Below, piece by piece: positions 6,700 through 14,228 of a stretch of 20,954 nt of DNA. The DNA is from CAYSLA01 sp964431685 (GTDB lineage: Bacteria; Armatimonadota; UBA5829). The stretch covers positions 1-20,954 of the forward strand of contig CAYSLA010000054.1 of assembly GCA_964431685.1 (NCBI GenBank), given 5' to 3'. Position 1 is the stretch's first letter; every line of letters begins with the position of its first letter. Under the pieces are notes generated by a model. That model saw only the letters and a program-made list of their open reading frames with translations. It was not told the origin of the DNA and searched no databases. Position numbers and translations under genes: made by a program.

Positions 6700-9369
6700 C
6701 TAGATTAGCGCAATATCCGACTGATTTCGAGGCCGGACCATGGGGATAGTTCTACCACTGACCACCTTTCTGGCACTGATGCCCGTCACCGTGACAAACT
6801 GATTTATGGCTGGCAGGGTTATCGAGTTCCCACTGGCCAAGCCACCGCAGAAGACCTGAACGCCGACCTGACCCGATCCATCCCGATAACCACTACCGTC
6901 ATCCAGATAGAAGAACTTCGAGGTCGCGTTGACGTTTGTAACTCTGCCCCAGACGCGGACGAGAAGCCCGGTGTTATGGAGGCCGAGCCCATCGTACACG
7001 CCGGGCGTGTATGCGTTAAGCGTGCTTCCACCGACCTGCTTTGTCTGCATTACCAAAGGCTCGGGCACGGGAGATGACGACGCGACAAGGTAAGCCGACG
7101 GATTGGTGACCGTCCGCTCACCGGTGACCGTGCCAATCGTCCCCACAATGTCAAGGCTGTTCCCGACCAATGCGGATATTCCGCTGGATCCTGTGCTCAC
7201 CTTTATCCCGGACGACCTGTCGTTGTCCTCGACGTAGAACGTTGTTGAGAACTGATTGGTCCCCGCCGTTACTGTCATGGAGTCCAGCACTACTTTCGCG
7301 CCGTCCGGCTGCGCCTTGAGCTGACCTGTCGTCATCGGATAAGCGCTTGTGACGTAAAGATCGCTCATCGTCAGATGCAGCGTGCCGTCCTTGTAGACCC
7401 TTATGGTCTTTTGGCCGCCATCATAGGTGATCTGCGACGACGATGATGTGCCGGTGACCTCCACGTACATCCGCGGCAGGCTCGTTCGGGCCAGACCCAT
7501 CCTGTCAGACCGCCAAAGCAGCGAGCCGCTTGCCGGGTCGATTATCTTCGCCAGTATCCGGGAATCGGAGAGAAAATAGAGCCTGTACTCGTAGGTTTTG
7601 CCCGCTGTCGGAGTAAACCTCTGGTAAGCCATCCTCGATGGCGAGACCGGATCGGCCACCCTGATTCCAAGAGATCCGTTGTGGTCCACCCTGACCGATC
7701 TGTAGCTTGATGTCGAATCCTGCAAGAAGCCAAACCACAGCAGCTCCGCCGGAACGTATGACTCACTCACGGGGTTGTGCCTTATGGCGCTCCATGCGCC
7801 AAATGTAACTTTGCAGCTAAGCACCCGGCCCGGGCTGAGCGCGGGGCTGATGGAGAAAGTCGCCATCAGAGTCTGCATCGAAGCGTCCTCGGCGCTGTAC
7901 CAGTTGCCGGAGGAGAAACTGCTTATTGACACCTGGCCGGAGTCCTTCACGGTGAGTGTTTCGGCTGTGGAGTCCTGCGCTCTATATAGCGGCCCATCCG
8001 CGTTGATCTCGTCCTGCACAAGGATCAATCGTTGATACGCGCCGTAACATTCCAGCGCAACTCCGCCGAAACCGGAGTATACGCCAAGCGTGGAATTGAT
8101 CCTGTCTATCCTGTATCGAAGCTCGTTTTCGCCCTGGCTTGCAAAACTCGCATACTCCCAACCGGGGTAATTGTTGCCCTCGCCCGGCCAGAAAGTGGTC
8201 TCCAATCCAACATAGATCTTCTTTCCTGTCGCGGTCGCGTAGTCTATCGCGGGCTTGCTGGGGCCGGTGAAGAAGTTCAGCGTGCGGTCTCCCAGGAAGT
8301 AGGACATCACAGTCACGTAGTCCGTGTAGTCCTGCAATTTGTAGGCATACGCCTGGCGCTGCGCCTCAGTGCCCCACCACAACGCGGGGACGCCGACCGC
8401 TCCCAGTTTGAATGAGGGGTCCAGTTGCTTGAGCTGTGCCAGCGTTGTCCCGCCCCAGATGTTCTGCAGGATTCCAAGCCACTCGGTAGAGTAAATCTCC
8501 CAATCGAAATGCGCGCCGTCAAAGCGCTGCGAGCTGGGATGGCTCTGGTTCCAGGCAAGCACGGCGTCCATATATTCATACGGTCGGTCTCTGGTATAAT
8601 GGCAGGATGCCTCGACCCTTATTCCTCTCTGGTGGGCCTGATCAAGAAGGTTCTCCATACGGGTCTCCCAGCTGCCCGTTATGGGAAAGTCGAGGCCGTA
8701 GTACAGAGTCTTCAGGTTTTTTCTATCGCACGTGTTGATGATATCGGTGTCCCACCAGTCCCAGACCCACGAGGACAAGGCAATGGTCGGCTGGGGCATG
8801 GAGGCTGCGACGGCATCCAGCTTGACTCGGTCGACGTCCACGTAGTTGGTCCAGCCGGAATCAACCACGACTTTGACCAGAAGATACTTGCCTACCCACT
8901 CGGGGTGTTCGGTGGAACTAAAACTGACCGAGTACTCGGCCATGGTCTCACTGGTGCATATCACCTGGCCGGCAATCCAGGTAATGTCACTCTCACTCCC
9001 ATAGGTGGTGGCCAGTCCGATGTAGATGTAGCCGTTGGAGGTCTTGCCTTGCCCTATCCAGTTCTGCCCGGGAGGCACGCTTGCCAGCACGGAGAGCGTG
9101 TAGCTGGAGTAGGGCTGCACCCTGTAGTCGGAACCGACCCACTGCCTGAGCGGAGCACTATTACCGAGTCTCAGGATCTTCGTCCCGTCCTGCTGCTGGC
9201 CGGCAGCCCCATTCATCACAAAGTACTCACTATAGCCTGCTTCTTTTGTCCAGCCGGTAAAATCGCCGGTCTCAAAGGAGGCGTTCACAAGTGGAAGCGG
9301 TCCCACCCATGCGCTGCAGACCGAGCTAGCCGAAATCAGCATCAGGCAGAAAGCTACTATGATCTTCAT
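6700..9369 (-). CDS. Secreted multidomain GH18-like enzyme with carbohydrate-binding and OB-like modules
   Basis: An 889-aa exported protein. Start set at ATG 9369 (AAAGGAAG upstream), because MKIIVAFCLMLISASSVCSA is a clean signal peptide; the frame extends to 9459 but that would prepend non-signal sequence running through a hairpin. Order: carbohydrate-binding-like jelly roll (~25-188, LVNASFETGDFTGWT); TIM barrel (~196-455) with RFDGAHFDWEIYS (Asp284, His287, Asp289, Glu291), closely resembling the GH18 DGxDxDWE motif, then VTVMSYFLGDRT and GGVALECYG; a beta domain (~480-672) shared with the lipoprotein paralogue; and paired OB-like modules (~690-770 and ~795-889) with FYVEDNDRSSGIKV and FYLDDGSGYRD. 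The paralogue starts 27 nt after its stop, so both are likely co-transcribed. Glycan hydrolysis is inferred, not shown. Confidence 0.78.
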   Translation of the reverse strand: MKIIVAFCLMLISASSVCSAWVGPLPLVNASFETGDFTGWTKEAGYSEYFVMNGAAGQQQDGTKILRLGNSAPLRQWVGSDYRVQPYSSYTLSVLASVPPGQNWIGQGKTSNGYIYIGLATTYGSESDITWIAGQVICTSETMAEYSVSFSSTEHPEWVGKYLLVKVVVDSGWTNYVDVDRVKLDAVAASMPQPTIALSSWVWDWWDTDIINTCDRKNLKTLYYGLDFPITGSWETRMENLLDQAHQRGIRVEASCHYTRDRPYEYMDAVLAWNQSHPSSQRFDGAHFDWEIYSTEWLGILQNIWGGTTLAQLKQLDPSFKLGAVGVPALWWGTEAQRQAYAYKLQDYTDYVTVMSYFLGDRTLNFFTGPSKPAIDYATATGKKIYVGLETTFWPGEGNNYPGWEYASFASQGENELRYRIDRINSTLGVYSGFGGVALECYGAYQRLILVQDEINADGPLYRAQDSTAETLTVKDSGQVSISSFSSGNWYSAEDASMQTLMATFSISPALSPGRVLSCKVTFGAWSAIRHNPVSESYVPAELLWFGFLQDSTSSYRSVRVDHNGSLGIRVADPVSPSRMAYQRFTPTAGKTYEYRLYFLSDSRILAKIIDPASGSLLWRSDRMGLARTSLPRMYVEVTGTSSSSQITYDGGQKTIRVYKDGTLHLTMSDLYVTSAYPMTTGQLKAQPDGAKVVLDSMTVTAGTNQFSTTFYVEDNDRSSGIKVSTGSSGISALVGNSLDIVGTIGTVTGERTVTNPSAYLVASSSPVPEPLVMQTKQVGGSTLNAYTPGVYDGLGLHNTGLLVRVWGRVTNVNATSKFFYLDDGSGYRDGSGQVGVQVFCGGLASGNSITLPAINQFVTVTGISARKVVSGRTIPMVRPRNQSDIALI

Positions 9370-9390
9370 GGCTCTTCCTTTCTTACTGAT

Positions 9391-9417
9391 AAGGCAGGGC
9401 CCTTGCGGCCCTGCCTT
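9391..9417. repeat. Perfect 11-bp inverted repeat between two secreted-protein genes
   Basis: AAGGCAGGGCC and GGCCCTGCCTT flank a 5-nt loop, 22 nt upstream of the ATG of the 889-aa enzyme and 57 nt downstream of the PEP-CTERM gene stop. On the minus transcript no U-run follows, so it could be a partial terminator, a processing or stability hairpin, or a structure that tunes the following ribosome site. Confidence 0.6.
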
Positions 9418-9474
9418 ATTTGTCAATCGGGGCGTCCCGATGTTCGCCTGGACAAACACAGGGGTTACCGACTT

Positions 9475-10155
9475 CTACGCTCGCCGGCGGCGTGCCGCGA
9501 AGCCCACAAGCCCCATCAGTCCCGCACCAAGGGCGGCAAGGCTGCCCGGTTCGGGAACGGTGGTTGCAGTCAACTGAACATCGTCCCAGTCCTGGTAGTT
9601 ACTCCAGTCGCTTGCATCCGTGTTTAGCCAGACGCTGATGTACCTGCCCACGATCTCAGGATGGTCTGTCGAACTGACAGAAAAGTAGTACCTTTGATAT
9701 GTGTCGCCGGCAAAGAACTGCGGGCCACTGAAGTAACTGTTAGTGCCGTTCTCATCCGTCGGATTGGAGTTAAATCCAAGCTTCAGGAATCCGCTGCCGG
9801 CGCCTGCAGCCTTCCTTACCATCGCCGAGACTGTGTAGGTTGTGTTCGCCTCAACCGGGTAAGCCGAGCCAACAAACTGGCGGACGATACAGGTAGCCCC
9901 GCCCCAGCCCATTCTCAGATTCTTCCCTGTTCCGGCAAAACTGCCAACGCCTGCGCCTCCATAGTAGATCCACCATTTGCTCGGACCTGGATCGGGGTCG
10001 AGCCACTGGTTCCAGGAAATCATGTCATTCTGCGATGGTCCCAGCTCAAAGCCTGGGTTCACAAGGGGAATGTCCACCACGGCCCAGGCGCCTGACGCGC
10101 CAAGAGCCATCAACGAAACCAACAATACAACACTGCAGACAAATGTCTTTTTCAT
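9475..10155 (-). CDS. PEP-CTERM protein with carbohydrate-binding-like domain
   Basis: A 226-aa exported surface protein. The signal peptide MKKTFVCSVVLLVSLMALGA ends at GAWA. One jelly-roll domain follows (IPLVNPGFELGP...RYISVWLNTD...YQDWDDVQLTA), resembling CBM4/9-type carbohydrate-binding folds. It ends in a PEP-CTERM tail: VPEPGS, a hydrophobic stretch (LAALGAGLMGLVGFA) and RRRRA. ATG 10155 has GGAGG 9 nt upstream and matches the start of the 605-aa paralogue. A second AAGGAGG precedes in-frame ATGs at 10203/10200, which would add a basic leader ending RRRTRL; this alternative start cannot be excluded. The N-terminal ~195 residues are nearly the same as in the 605-aa neighbour, at DNA level too. 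Ligand unknown. Confidence 0.85.
   Translation of the reverse strand: MKKTFVCSVVLLVSLMALGASGAWAVVDIPLVNPGFELGPSQNDMISWNQWLDPDPGPSKWWIYYGGAGVGSFAGTGKNLRMGWGGATCIVRQFVGSAYPVEANTTYTVSAMVRKAAGAGSGFLKLGFNSNPTDENGTNSYFSGPQFFAGDTYQRYYFSVSSTDHPEIVGRYISVWLNTDASDWSNYQDWDDVQLTATTVPEPGSLAALGAGLMGLVGFAARRRRA
9569..10155 (-). repeat. Direct repeat copy 1 (signal peptide plus CBM-like domain)
   Basis: This ~590-bp segment is closely similar to 11682-12265 in the same orientation, offset by about 2110-2113 bp, with long identical runs (for example around 9830-9900 against 11943-12013). It covers the signal peptide and the carbohydrate-binding-like domain, and ends before the PEP-CTERM tail. Confidence 0.85.
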
Positions 10156-10226
10156 CAGTCTAGTCCTCCTTCTTGGTATCTTCTTCATTGTGTTTTTCAT
10201 CATCTGATCCTCCTTCATCGGAGTAA

Positions 10227-10310
10227 TGTGCTTAGTGAAGAAAGCACAAAGCTACTTCACTACTACATGTGGCTCATACGGAAGCCACTTGTCCGCCGTG
10301 AACGCGGACA
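10227..10310 (-). other. Structured leader: three tandem small hairpins
   Basis: Three short inverted repeats of similar size lie in a row: TGTGCTT/AAGCACA (10227-10248, loop 8), GTGGCT/AGCCAC (10269-10288, loop 8) and TGTCCGC/GCGGACA (10290-10310, loop 7). On the minus strand they sit just upstream of the ribosome sites of the PEP-CTERM gene. They may form a regulatory or stabilising 5' leader. The rest of the 10156-10447 gap holds the terminator-like structure at 10396-10440 and no convincing gene. Confidence 0.45.
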
Positions 10311-10395
10311 GCGTTTATCGGCATTTCTGTATTGCATCACCTCCCAGCCGTCTTTCCGGAACCCGGTCCAGGCCGGCACCCGAAATACGGAAGAC

Positions 10396-10440
10396 TGGGG
10401 GCCGAAGTTCAACTTCGGACACACGAGACTCCGGCCCCCA
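10396..10440 (-). terminator. GC-rich stem-loop downstream of the 605-aa gene
   Basis: TGGGGGCCG pairs with CGGCCCCCA (9 bp, 27-nt loop) just after the gene's stop. Inside, CCGAAGTT and AACTTCGG (10402-10418) form a second perfect repeat that uses some of the same bases, so the two structures exclude each other. No good U-run follows on the minus strand. Likely a terminator or partial terminator between the two duplicated genes. Confidence 0.5.
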
Positions 10441-10447
10441 TAAGTCG

Positions 10448-12265
10448 CTATTCGATTCCTACGAAGTCGTCAGCCGTGCGCAACAAAACCACAGGCTTCA
10501 GCACGTTTCCATCCCTGTAGATGGAACATACGCCGGTCACGGAGCAGTAGCTATACAGCGAGGGATCGACACCCTCAGGATACGAGCACCTGATGTTCAG
10601 CCCACTGCCATCGTCAATTGTGAGCGTCCTGTTCTCGGTATCGTAGTTCTCTATCAAGCCGCTGGTGCGGACAAGTATACCTACGTTGTTGAGCCCCGAG
10701 CTGCCGTCAACGCCCCTCTGACCCGGACCGGTGATAATCTGCATCGGACCGACAGCGGTCACCTGAACGTTGTCCCAGTCCTGGTAGTTGTTCCAGCTAT
10801 CACTGCCATCCGTCATGAGCTCGACGCTGATGTAACTGGGAGAGCCGTCCCAGGGATCCGCGACTACATCAGGATAGCTCGCCGAGTTCCAGGAGAATGA
10901 GTAGCTCTGCCAGTCTGTGCTGCTGCACTCGACACGGTACTGGGAATTGACCATATCGGACGGCCAGGCACCGCCATCGGTGCTAAACGGACTCTTTGTA
11001 AAGAGGAACCGCATCATTCCATCGCCTGTGGCTGCAGACTTGCGTGCCGAAGCCGAAAGAGTATAGGTCGTGTTCGGCAATACTGGCCAATATGGGCCAA
11101 GCATCTGACGGACCCAACTGCCGGCGCCTCCCCAGCCCAACTGCAGGTACTGCCCTTCAGAATAGGCAAACACTCCCGCTCCGCCAAAGCCGTGCCACCA
11201 ACTGCTGGGCCCCGGACTGGGATCGAGCAACCTGCCATTGCCGCCCCCCGTGTTCCAGGCACCCATTGGCACTGTCGGCCCCAACTCAAATCCCGGGTTC
11301 TGCAGCGGAAGGAGATTAGAGGGACTGTAAGTGTAGTGGAAGTCGCCGCCGCCGAGGGCATTGTTGTTCATCCCAAGCGGTTCGACGCTGCCTGTTCCCG
11401 TTTTCACTACGTTGCTCGCGCCTGTATATATGCACCGTTCGCCCTGGCTGTTGGTAGCCATCGTCCCAGAGACGTTGACCTTGTCGCCAACGGCCTGATA
11501 GTTAGGATCGCACTCGACCCGTATGCCGCCGGATGCGTCCTGAATATAGAAAGCAACCGGGTACGTGACACCGCTAACAACGATCGACCGAACGGCTGTG
11601 ACAGTCGCCGCCTCCACATAAACCTGGGCCTTGTCTGCCTTCTTCTTAACTTCTCCAATACTGATGGGCGACGGAACGGCCGTCAACTGAACATCGTCCC
11701 AGTCCTGGTAATTGGTCCACTCACTTGCATCAGTGCACAACCAGACGCTGATGTACCTGCCCACGATCTCGGGATGGTCCGTCGAACTGACAGAGAAGTA
11801 GTACCTTTGATATGTGTCGCCGGCAAAGAACTGGGGACCGTCGAAGTAAGCGTTACTGCCGTTTTCATCTTCGGCATGTGAATGAAAGCCGAGACGCATA
11901 TATCCGCTGCCGGCGCCTGCAGCCTTCTTTACCATCGCCGAGACTGTGTAGGTTGTGTTCGCCTCAACCGGGTAAGCCGAGCCAACAAACTGGCGGACGA
12001 TACAGGTAGCTCCGCCCCAGCCCATCCTCACAGCCTTGCCAGCCGATCCCCAATCGAGCACTCCCGCCCCTCCGTAGTAGATCCACCATTTGCTCGGACC
12101 CGGAGCGGGGTCGAGCCACTGGTTCCAGGGAATCGTGTCATTCTGCGATGGTCCCAGCTCAAAGCCTGGGTTCGCAAGAGGAATATTCTCCGCCCAGGCG
12201 CCTGACGCGCCAAGAGCCATCAACGAAACCAACAGTACAACACTACCGAGAAATGACTTTTTCAT
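10448..12265 (-). CDS. Secreted protein with two CBM-like and two OB-like modules
   Basis: A 605-aa exported protein. The signal peptide MKKSFLGSVVLLVSLMALGA ends at GAWA25. Module order: CBM-like jelly roll 1 (26-196, NIPLANPGFELGP); OB-like module 1 (~205-300, AQVYVEAATVTAV, FYIQDASGGIRV); CBM-like jelly roll 2 (~318-506, LLPLQNPGFELGP, YQDWDNVQVTAV); and OB-like module 2 (~525-605, NNVGILVRTSG, LTIDDGSGLNIRC). The second jelly roll splits a linker that is continuous in the 889-aa enzyme. No catalytic domain and no PEP-CTERM tail, unlike its duplicate neighbour, so it is probably released or held by partners. GGAGG lies 7 nt before ATG 12265. Probably a glycan-binding accessory protein; ligand unknown. 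Confidence 0.82.
   Translation of the reverse strand: MKKSFLGSVVLLVSLMALGASGAWAENIPLANPGFELGPSQNDTIPWNQWLDPAPGPSKWWIYYGGAGVLDWGSAGKAVRMGWGGATCIVRQFVGSAYPVEANTTYTVSAMVKKAAGAGSGYMRLGFHSHAEDENGSNAYFDGPQFFAGDTYQRYYFSVSSTDHPEIVGRYISVWLCTDASEWTNYQDWDDVQLTAVPSPISIGEVKKKADKAQVYVEAATVTAVRSIVVSGVTYPVAFYIQDASGGIRVECDPNYQAVGDKVNVSGTMATNSQGERCIYTGASNVVKTGTGSVEPLGMNNNALGGGDFHYTYSPSNLLPLQNPGFELGPTVPMGAWNTGGGNGRLLDPSPGPSSWWHGFGGAGVFAYSEGQYLQLGWGGAGSWVRQMLGPYWPVLPNTTYTLSASARKSAATGDGMMRFLFTKSPFSTDGGAWPSDMVNSQYRVECSSTDWQSYSFSWNSASYPDVVADPWDGSPSYISVELMTDGSDSWNNYQDWDNVQVTAVGPMQIITGPGQRGVDGSSGLNNVGILVRTSGLIENYDTENRTLTIDDGSGLNIRCSYPEGVDPSLYSYCSVTGVCSIYRDGNVLKPVVLLRTADDFVGIE
11682..12265 (-). repeat. Direct repeat copy 2 (signal peptide plus CBM-like domain)
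   Basis: Partner of the repeat at 9569-10155; it encodes the first 195 residues of the 605-aa protein. A shorter, more diverged echo (around 10755-10790, the YQDWDNVQVTA codons) belongs to this protein's second jelly roll. Confidence 0.85.
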
Positions 12266-12427
12266 TGTGTATCCTCCTTCTTTCCGCTATCTCGGAATAC
12301 TTGAAGAGCGGCGCTTTCCACCCACTCTTCCCATGGATCACTTGAGCGCTTGACGCTCGTTGCGACCGCTGCTCTTACTTCTTCTTACTCTCTTTCTTTC
12401 GCCCCCTTTCACTAATCAGCCAAAGCT

Positions 12428-12444
12428 GGTGTCACAGCGACACC
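12428..12444 (-). terminator. Small hairpin after the prepilin-like gene
   Basis: GGTGTC and GACACC form a 6-bp stem with a 5-nt loop, 4 nt beyond the stop of the prepilin-like gene; no U-run follows. The remaining gap to 12266 has another small hairpin (GAGCG/CGCTC, 12344-12358) and a pyrimidine-rich plus strand (12372-12410). No clear sigma70 promoter was seen for the 605-aa gene. Confidence 0.35.
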
Positions 12445-12448
12445 CCTG

Positions 12449-13063
12449 TCACTTACCGTAGAACAATTCGTCCTTGATCGCGCCGGTCAGCGGCAGCTTC
12501 TTCCAGGTAACGTGGCCGTCAAAGTACGAGAAATTGGCGCCCCCCAAGTGGTTCTGTGGAAAGTTGTTCCAGCCATACATCATCACGAAATAGCCGTTTG
12601 GGGTTTCGCCCATGAGGAACTGCCTGGTTGGGTTTTGAATATCCGATACGACACTGGCCGGTCCATTAGGTTTCACTGCAACATCGTTCATACAGTAGTC
12701 CGGACTCGCCCAGTCCATAGACCTCGAAAGACGCCTGCTCGGACACAGCCATACACCGCTTGTCGTATACTTTGGACCCACCCAGAGACCGCCGAGCATA
12801 GTATAATTCGATATGTATAGCCGCCACCACCACCAGTAGTAGCCGTTCGTATAGGGCGGGTACTGCACCCACAGCAATGCGTCGTCGTGGTCCTCGGCAT
12901 ACATAATGTACGCCATTGCCAACTGTTTCATATTGCTTGAACATTGCGCTTTCTGGGCTGTGTTTCTTGCGTTGGCAAAGACAGGGAATAGAATTGCCGC
13001 AAGAATCGCTATGATCGCAATAACCACGAGCAGTTCAATCAGTGTAAAACCTTTCCGTTCCAT
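12449..13063 (-). CDS. Prepilin-like protein with H-X9-DG motif (type II/IV pseudopilin type)
   Basis: A 204-aa protein starting at ATG 13063 (GGAG 7 nt upstream). The frame runs further upstream, but those codons overlap the LacI gene. The N-terminus MERKGFTLIELLVVIAIIAI is a textbook class III signal: cleavage after Gly5, methylated Phe6, Glu10, then a hydrophobic helix into FPVFANARNTAQKAQCSSNM. The C-terminal half carries the H-X9-DG motif (His172 to Asp182-Gly183, in NHLGGANFSYFDGHV), which marks a very large family in Planctomycetes, Lentisphaerae and Armatimonadota. It would be inserted in the inner membrane and perhaps assembled into a pilus-like fibre. Only 13 nt separate it from the LacI stop, so the two are probably co-transcribed. 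It may take part in glycan capture at the cell surface; that is inference. Confidence 0.9.
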   Translation of the reverse strand: MERKGFTLIELLVVIAIIAILAAILFPVFANARNTAQKAQCSSNMKQLAMAYIMYAEDHDDALLWVQYPPYTNGYYWWWWRLYISNYTMLGGLWVGPKYTTSGVWLCPSRRLSRSMDWASPDYCMNDVAVKPNGPASVVSDIQNPTRQFLMGETPNGYFVMMYGWNNFPQNHLGGANFSYFDGHVTWKKLPLTGAIKDELFYGK

Positions 13064-13076
13064 AGTGTCTCTCCTT

Positions 13077-14132
13077 CTAATCAAGCCAGCGTTGCACGGA
13101 TCTGGCCGCTCCGCACGACTCACGGATAATAAGCTCTGTCGGCATAACCTCAGCGGCGGTTCCACCGCCGCCTTCGTCCATCACCAAACCGAGCAGCTTG
13201 TTTGCGGCAGCAATTCCCATCCGGTAGGTCGGCTGTCGAATGGTAGTCAAGGGCGGATCACAGTGACCCGCCTCCGCCGCATCGTCGAATCCTATGACTG
13301 CAATATCATCGGGAACAGATAGTCCGCATCTTCTTATCGCGTGGCACAACCATACCGCGAGTCCATCCTGTGCGGCAATGATAGCTGTGGGCCTATCATC
13401 TCTATAGATCAGCGCGTTTCCCATTTCGTTGTGGCTGTAGGGCCGCTGACTCAGCACGATCCCAGGATCGAACTCCAGTCCGTAGTGAATCAGCGCCTCC
13501 TCGTAGGCCCTGATTCTCTCGATGAAGTCACTTGAGTCAGCAGCCGCGTTAACGTACCCGATCCTCTTGTGTCCAAGCTGGACGAGGTGGGCAACCGCCT
13601 GGAAGATGCCGCCTCTGTTGTCCACACATACGTATGGATACCTCGGCATTTCCGAGCGACTGGAGACCGTGATGACCGGGTAGTTCTCAATCCCGGACAC
13701 TGACTCCAATACGGACATATCGTACATCTTCATCTGACAGAAGATTATGCCGTCCACTCGTCTCTCGTGCAGCATCCCCAGATAATCAACTTCCGTTATC
13801 GCGTCAGCAAGCACGATCACCATATTCTGGCGATGCTCGCTAATAGCGTCCTGTATTCCCAGCATAATGTCGAACATGAATGACTGTCTCGACATGGGTG
13901 AATTCTCTCTACTGTTGCATATTACCACCCCGAGATTGAAGCTTCTCTGCATCACCAGCCCCCTGGCCATAGCATTAGCCCTGTAGCCAAGCTCATTTGC
14001 CGCCGCCACGACCCGACCGCGCGTTTCCTCGTTGACTCTCGCCTTCTCATTGCCGTTGAGTACATCAGACACGGTGGTCGGAGACACTCCTGCCAATCTT
14101 GCCACGTCTGATCTGGTCGCCTTCACAGCCAT
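13077..14132 (-). CDS. LacI-family transcriptional regulator
   Basis: A 351-aa protein starting at ATG 14132 (AGGGGA just upstream). The N-terminal HTH plus hinge reads TRSDVARLAGVSPTTVSDVL, residues ~6-25, followed by ARVNEETRGRVVAAANELGY. The C-terminal periplasmic-binding-like sensor domain contains DGIIFCQM, GHKRIGYVN, PTAIIAAQDGLA and IAVIGFDD, all standard for LacI/GalR proteins that bind a sugar effector. Two 18-bp palindromes of LacI type sit in its own leader, one on the predicted transcription start, so autorepression is likely. It is the first gene of the leftward block carrying the prepilin, binding proteins and hydrolases, and is the obvious candidate regulator for them. The inducer is unknown. 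Confidence 0.93.
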   Translation of the reverse strand: MAVKATRSDVARLAGVSPTTVSDVLNGNEKARVNEETRGRVVAAANELGYRANAMARGLVMQRSFNLGVVICNSRENSPMSRQSFMFDIMLGIQDAISEHRQNMVIVLADAITEVDYLGMLHERRVDGIIFCQMKMYDMSVLESVSGIENYPVITVSSRSEMPRYPYVCVDNRGGIFQAVAHLVQLGHKRIGYVNAAADSSDFIERIRAYEEALIHYGLEFDPGIVLSQRPYSHNEMGNALIYRDDRPTAIIAAQDGLAVWLCHAIRRCGLSVPDDIAVIGFDDAAEAGHCDPPLTTIRQPTYRMGIAAANKLLGLVMDEGGGGTAAEVMPTELIIRESCGAARSVQRWLD

Positions 14133-14151
14133 AATTCCCCTGTTACCTTTC

Positions 14152-14169
14152 TGCCGACACGTATCGGCA
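14152..14169. promoter_or_regulatory. LacI-type operator, proximal
   Basis: TGCCGACACGTATCGGCA is an 18-bp near-perfect palindrome with central CG, 19 bp before the LacI start codon. It shares 16 of 18 positions with the site at 14229-14246; the centres are 77 bp apart. Confidence 0.75.
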
Positions 14170-14228
14170 ACTTGATTCAAAAAAAACGCCTCTACTCGCA
14201 GTGTCCGGCAAATCCCATTGGTCGTAGC

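Noticed and set aside
9370..9459. N-terminal extension of the 889-aa enzyme up to 9459
   Set aside because: It would translate through the hairpin at 9391-9417 and bury the signal peptide behind 30 residues; the internal ATG at 9369 has its own ribosome site.
8425..9627. 400-codon plus-strand ORF opposite the hydrolase gene
   Set aside because: It lies antisense to a well-supported coding frame and its composition is that of a shadow ORF, with no signal or domain.
10263..10337. 24-codon minus-strand ORF (MQYRNADKRC...) with GGAGG just before it
   Set aside because: The GGAGG is only 2 nt from the ATG, the ORF runs through the leader hairpins, and the peptide has no recognisable feature.
12372..12410. 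Pyrimidine-rich plus-strand tract upstream of the 605-aa gene
   Set aside because: Interrupted by other bases and lacking mirror symmetry; noted in the gap description, but a structural role is not supported.
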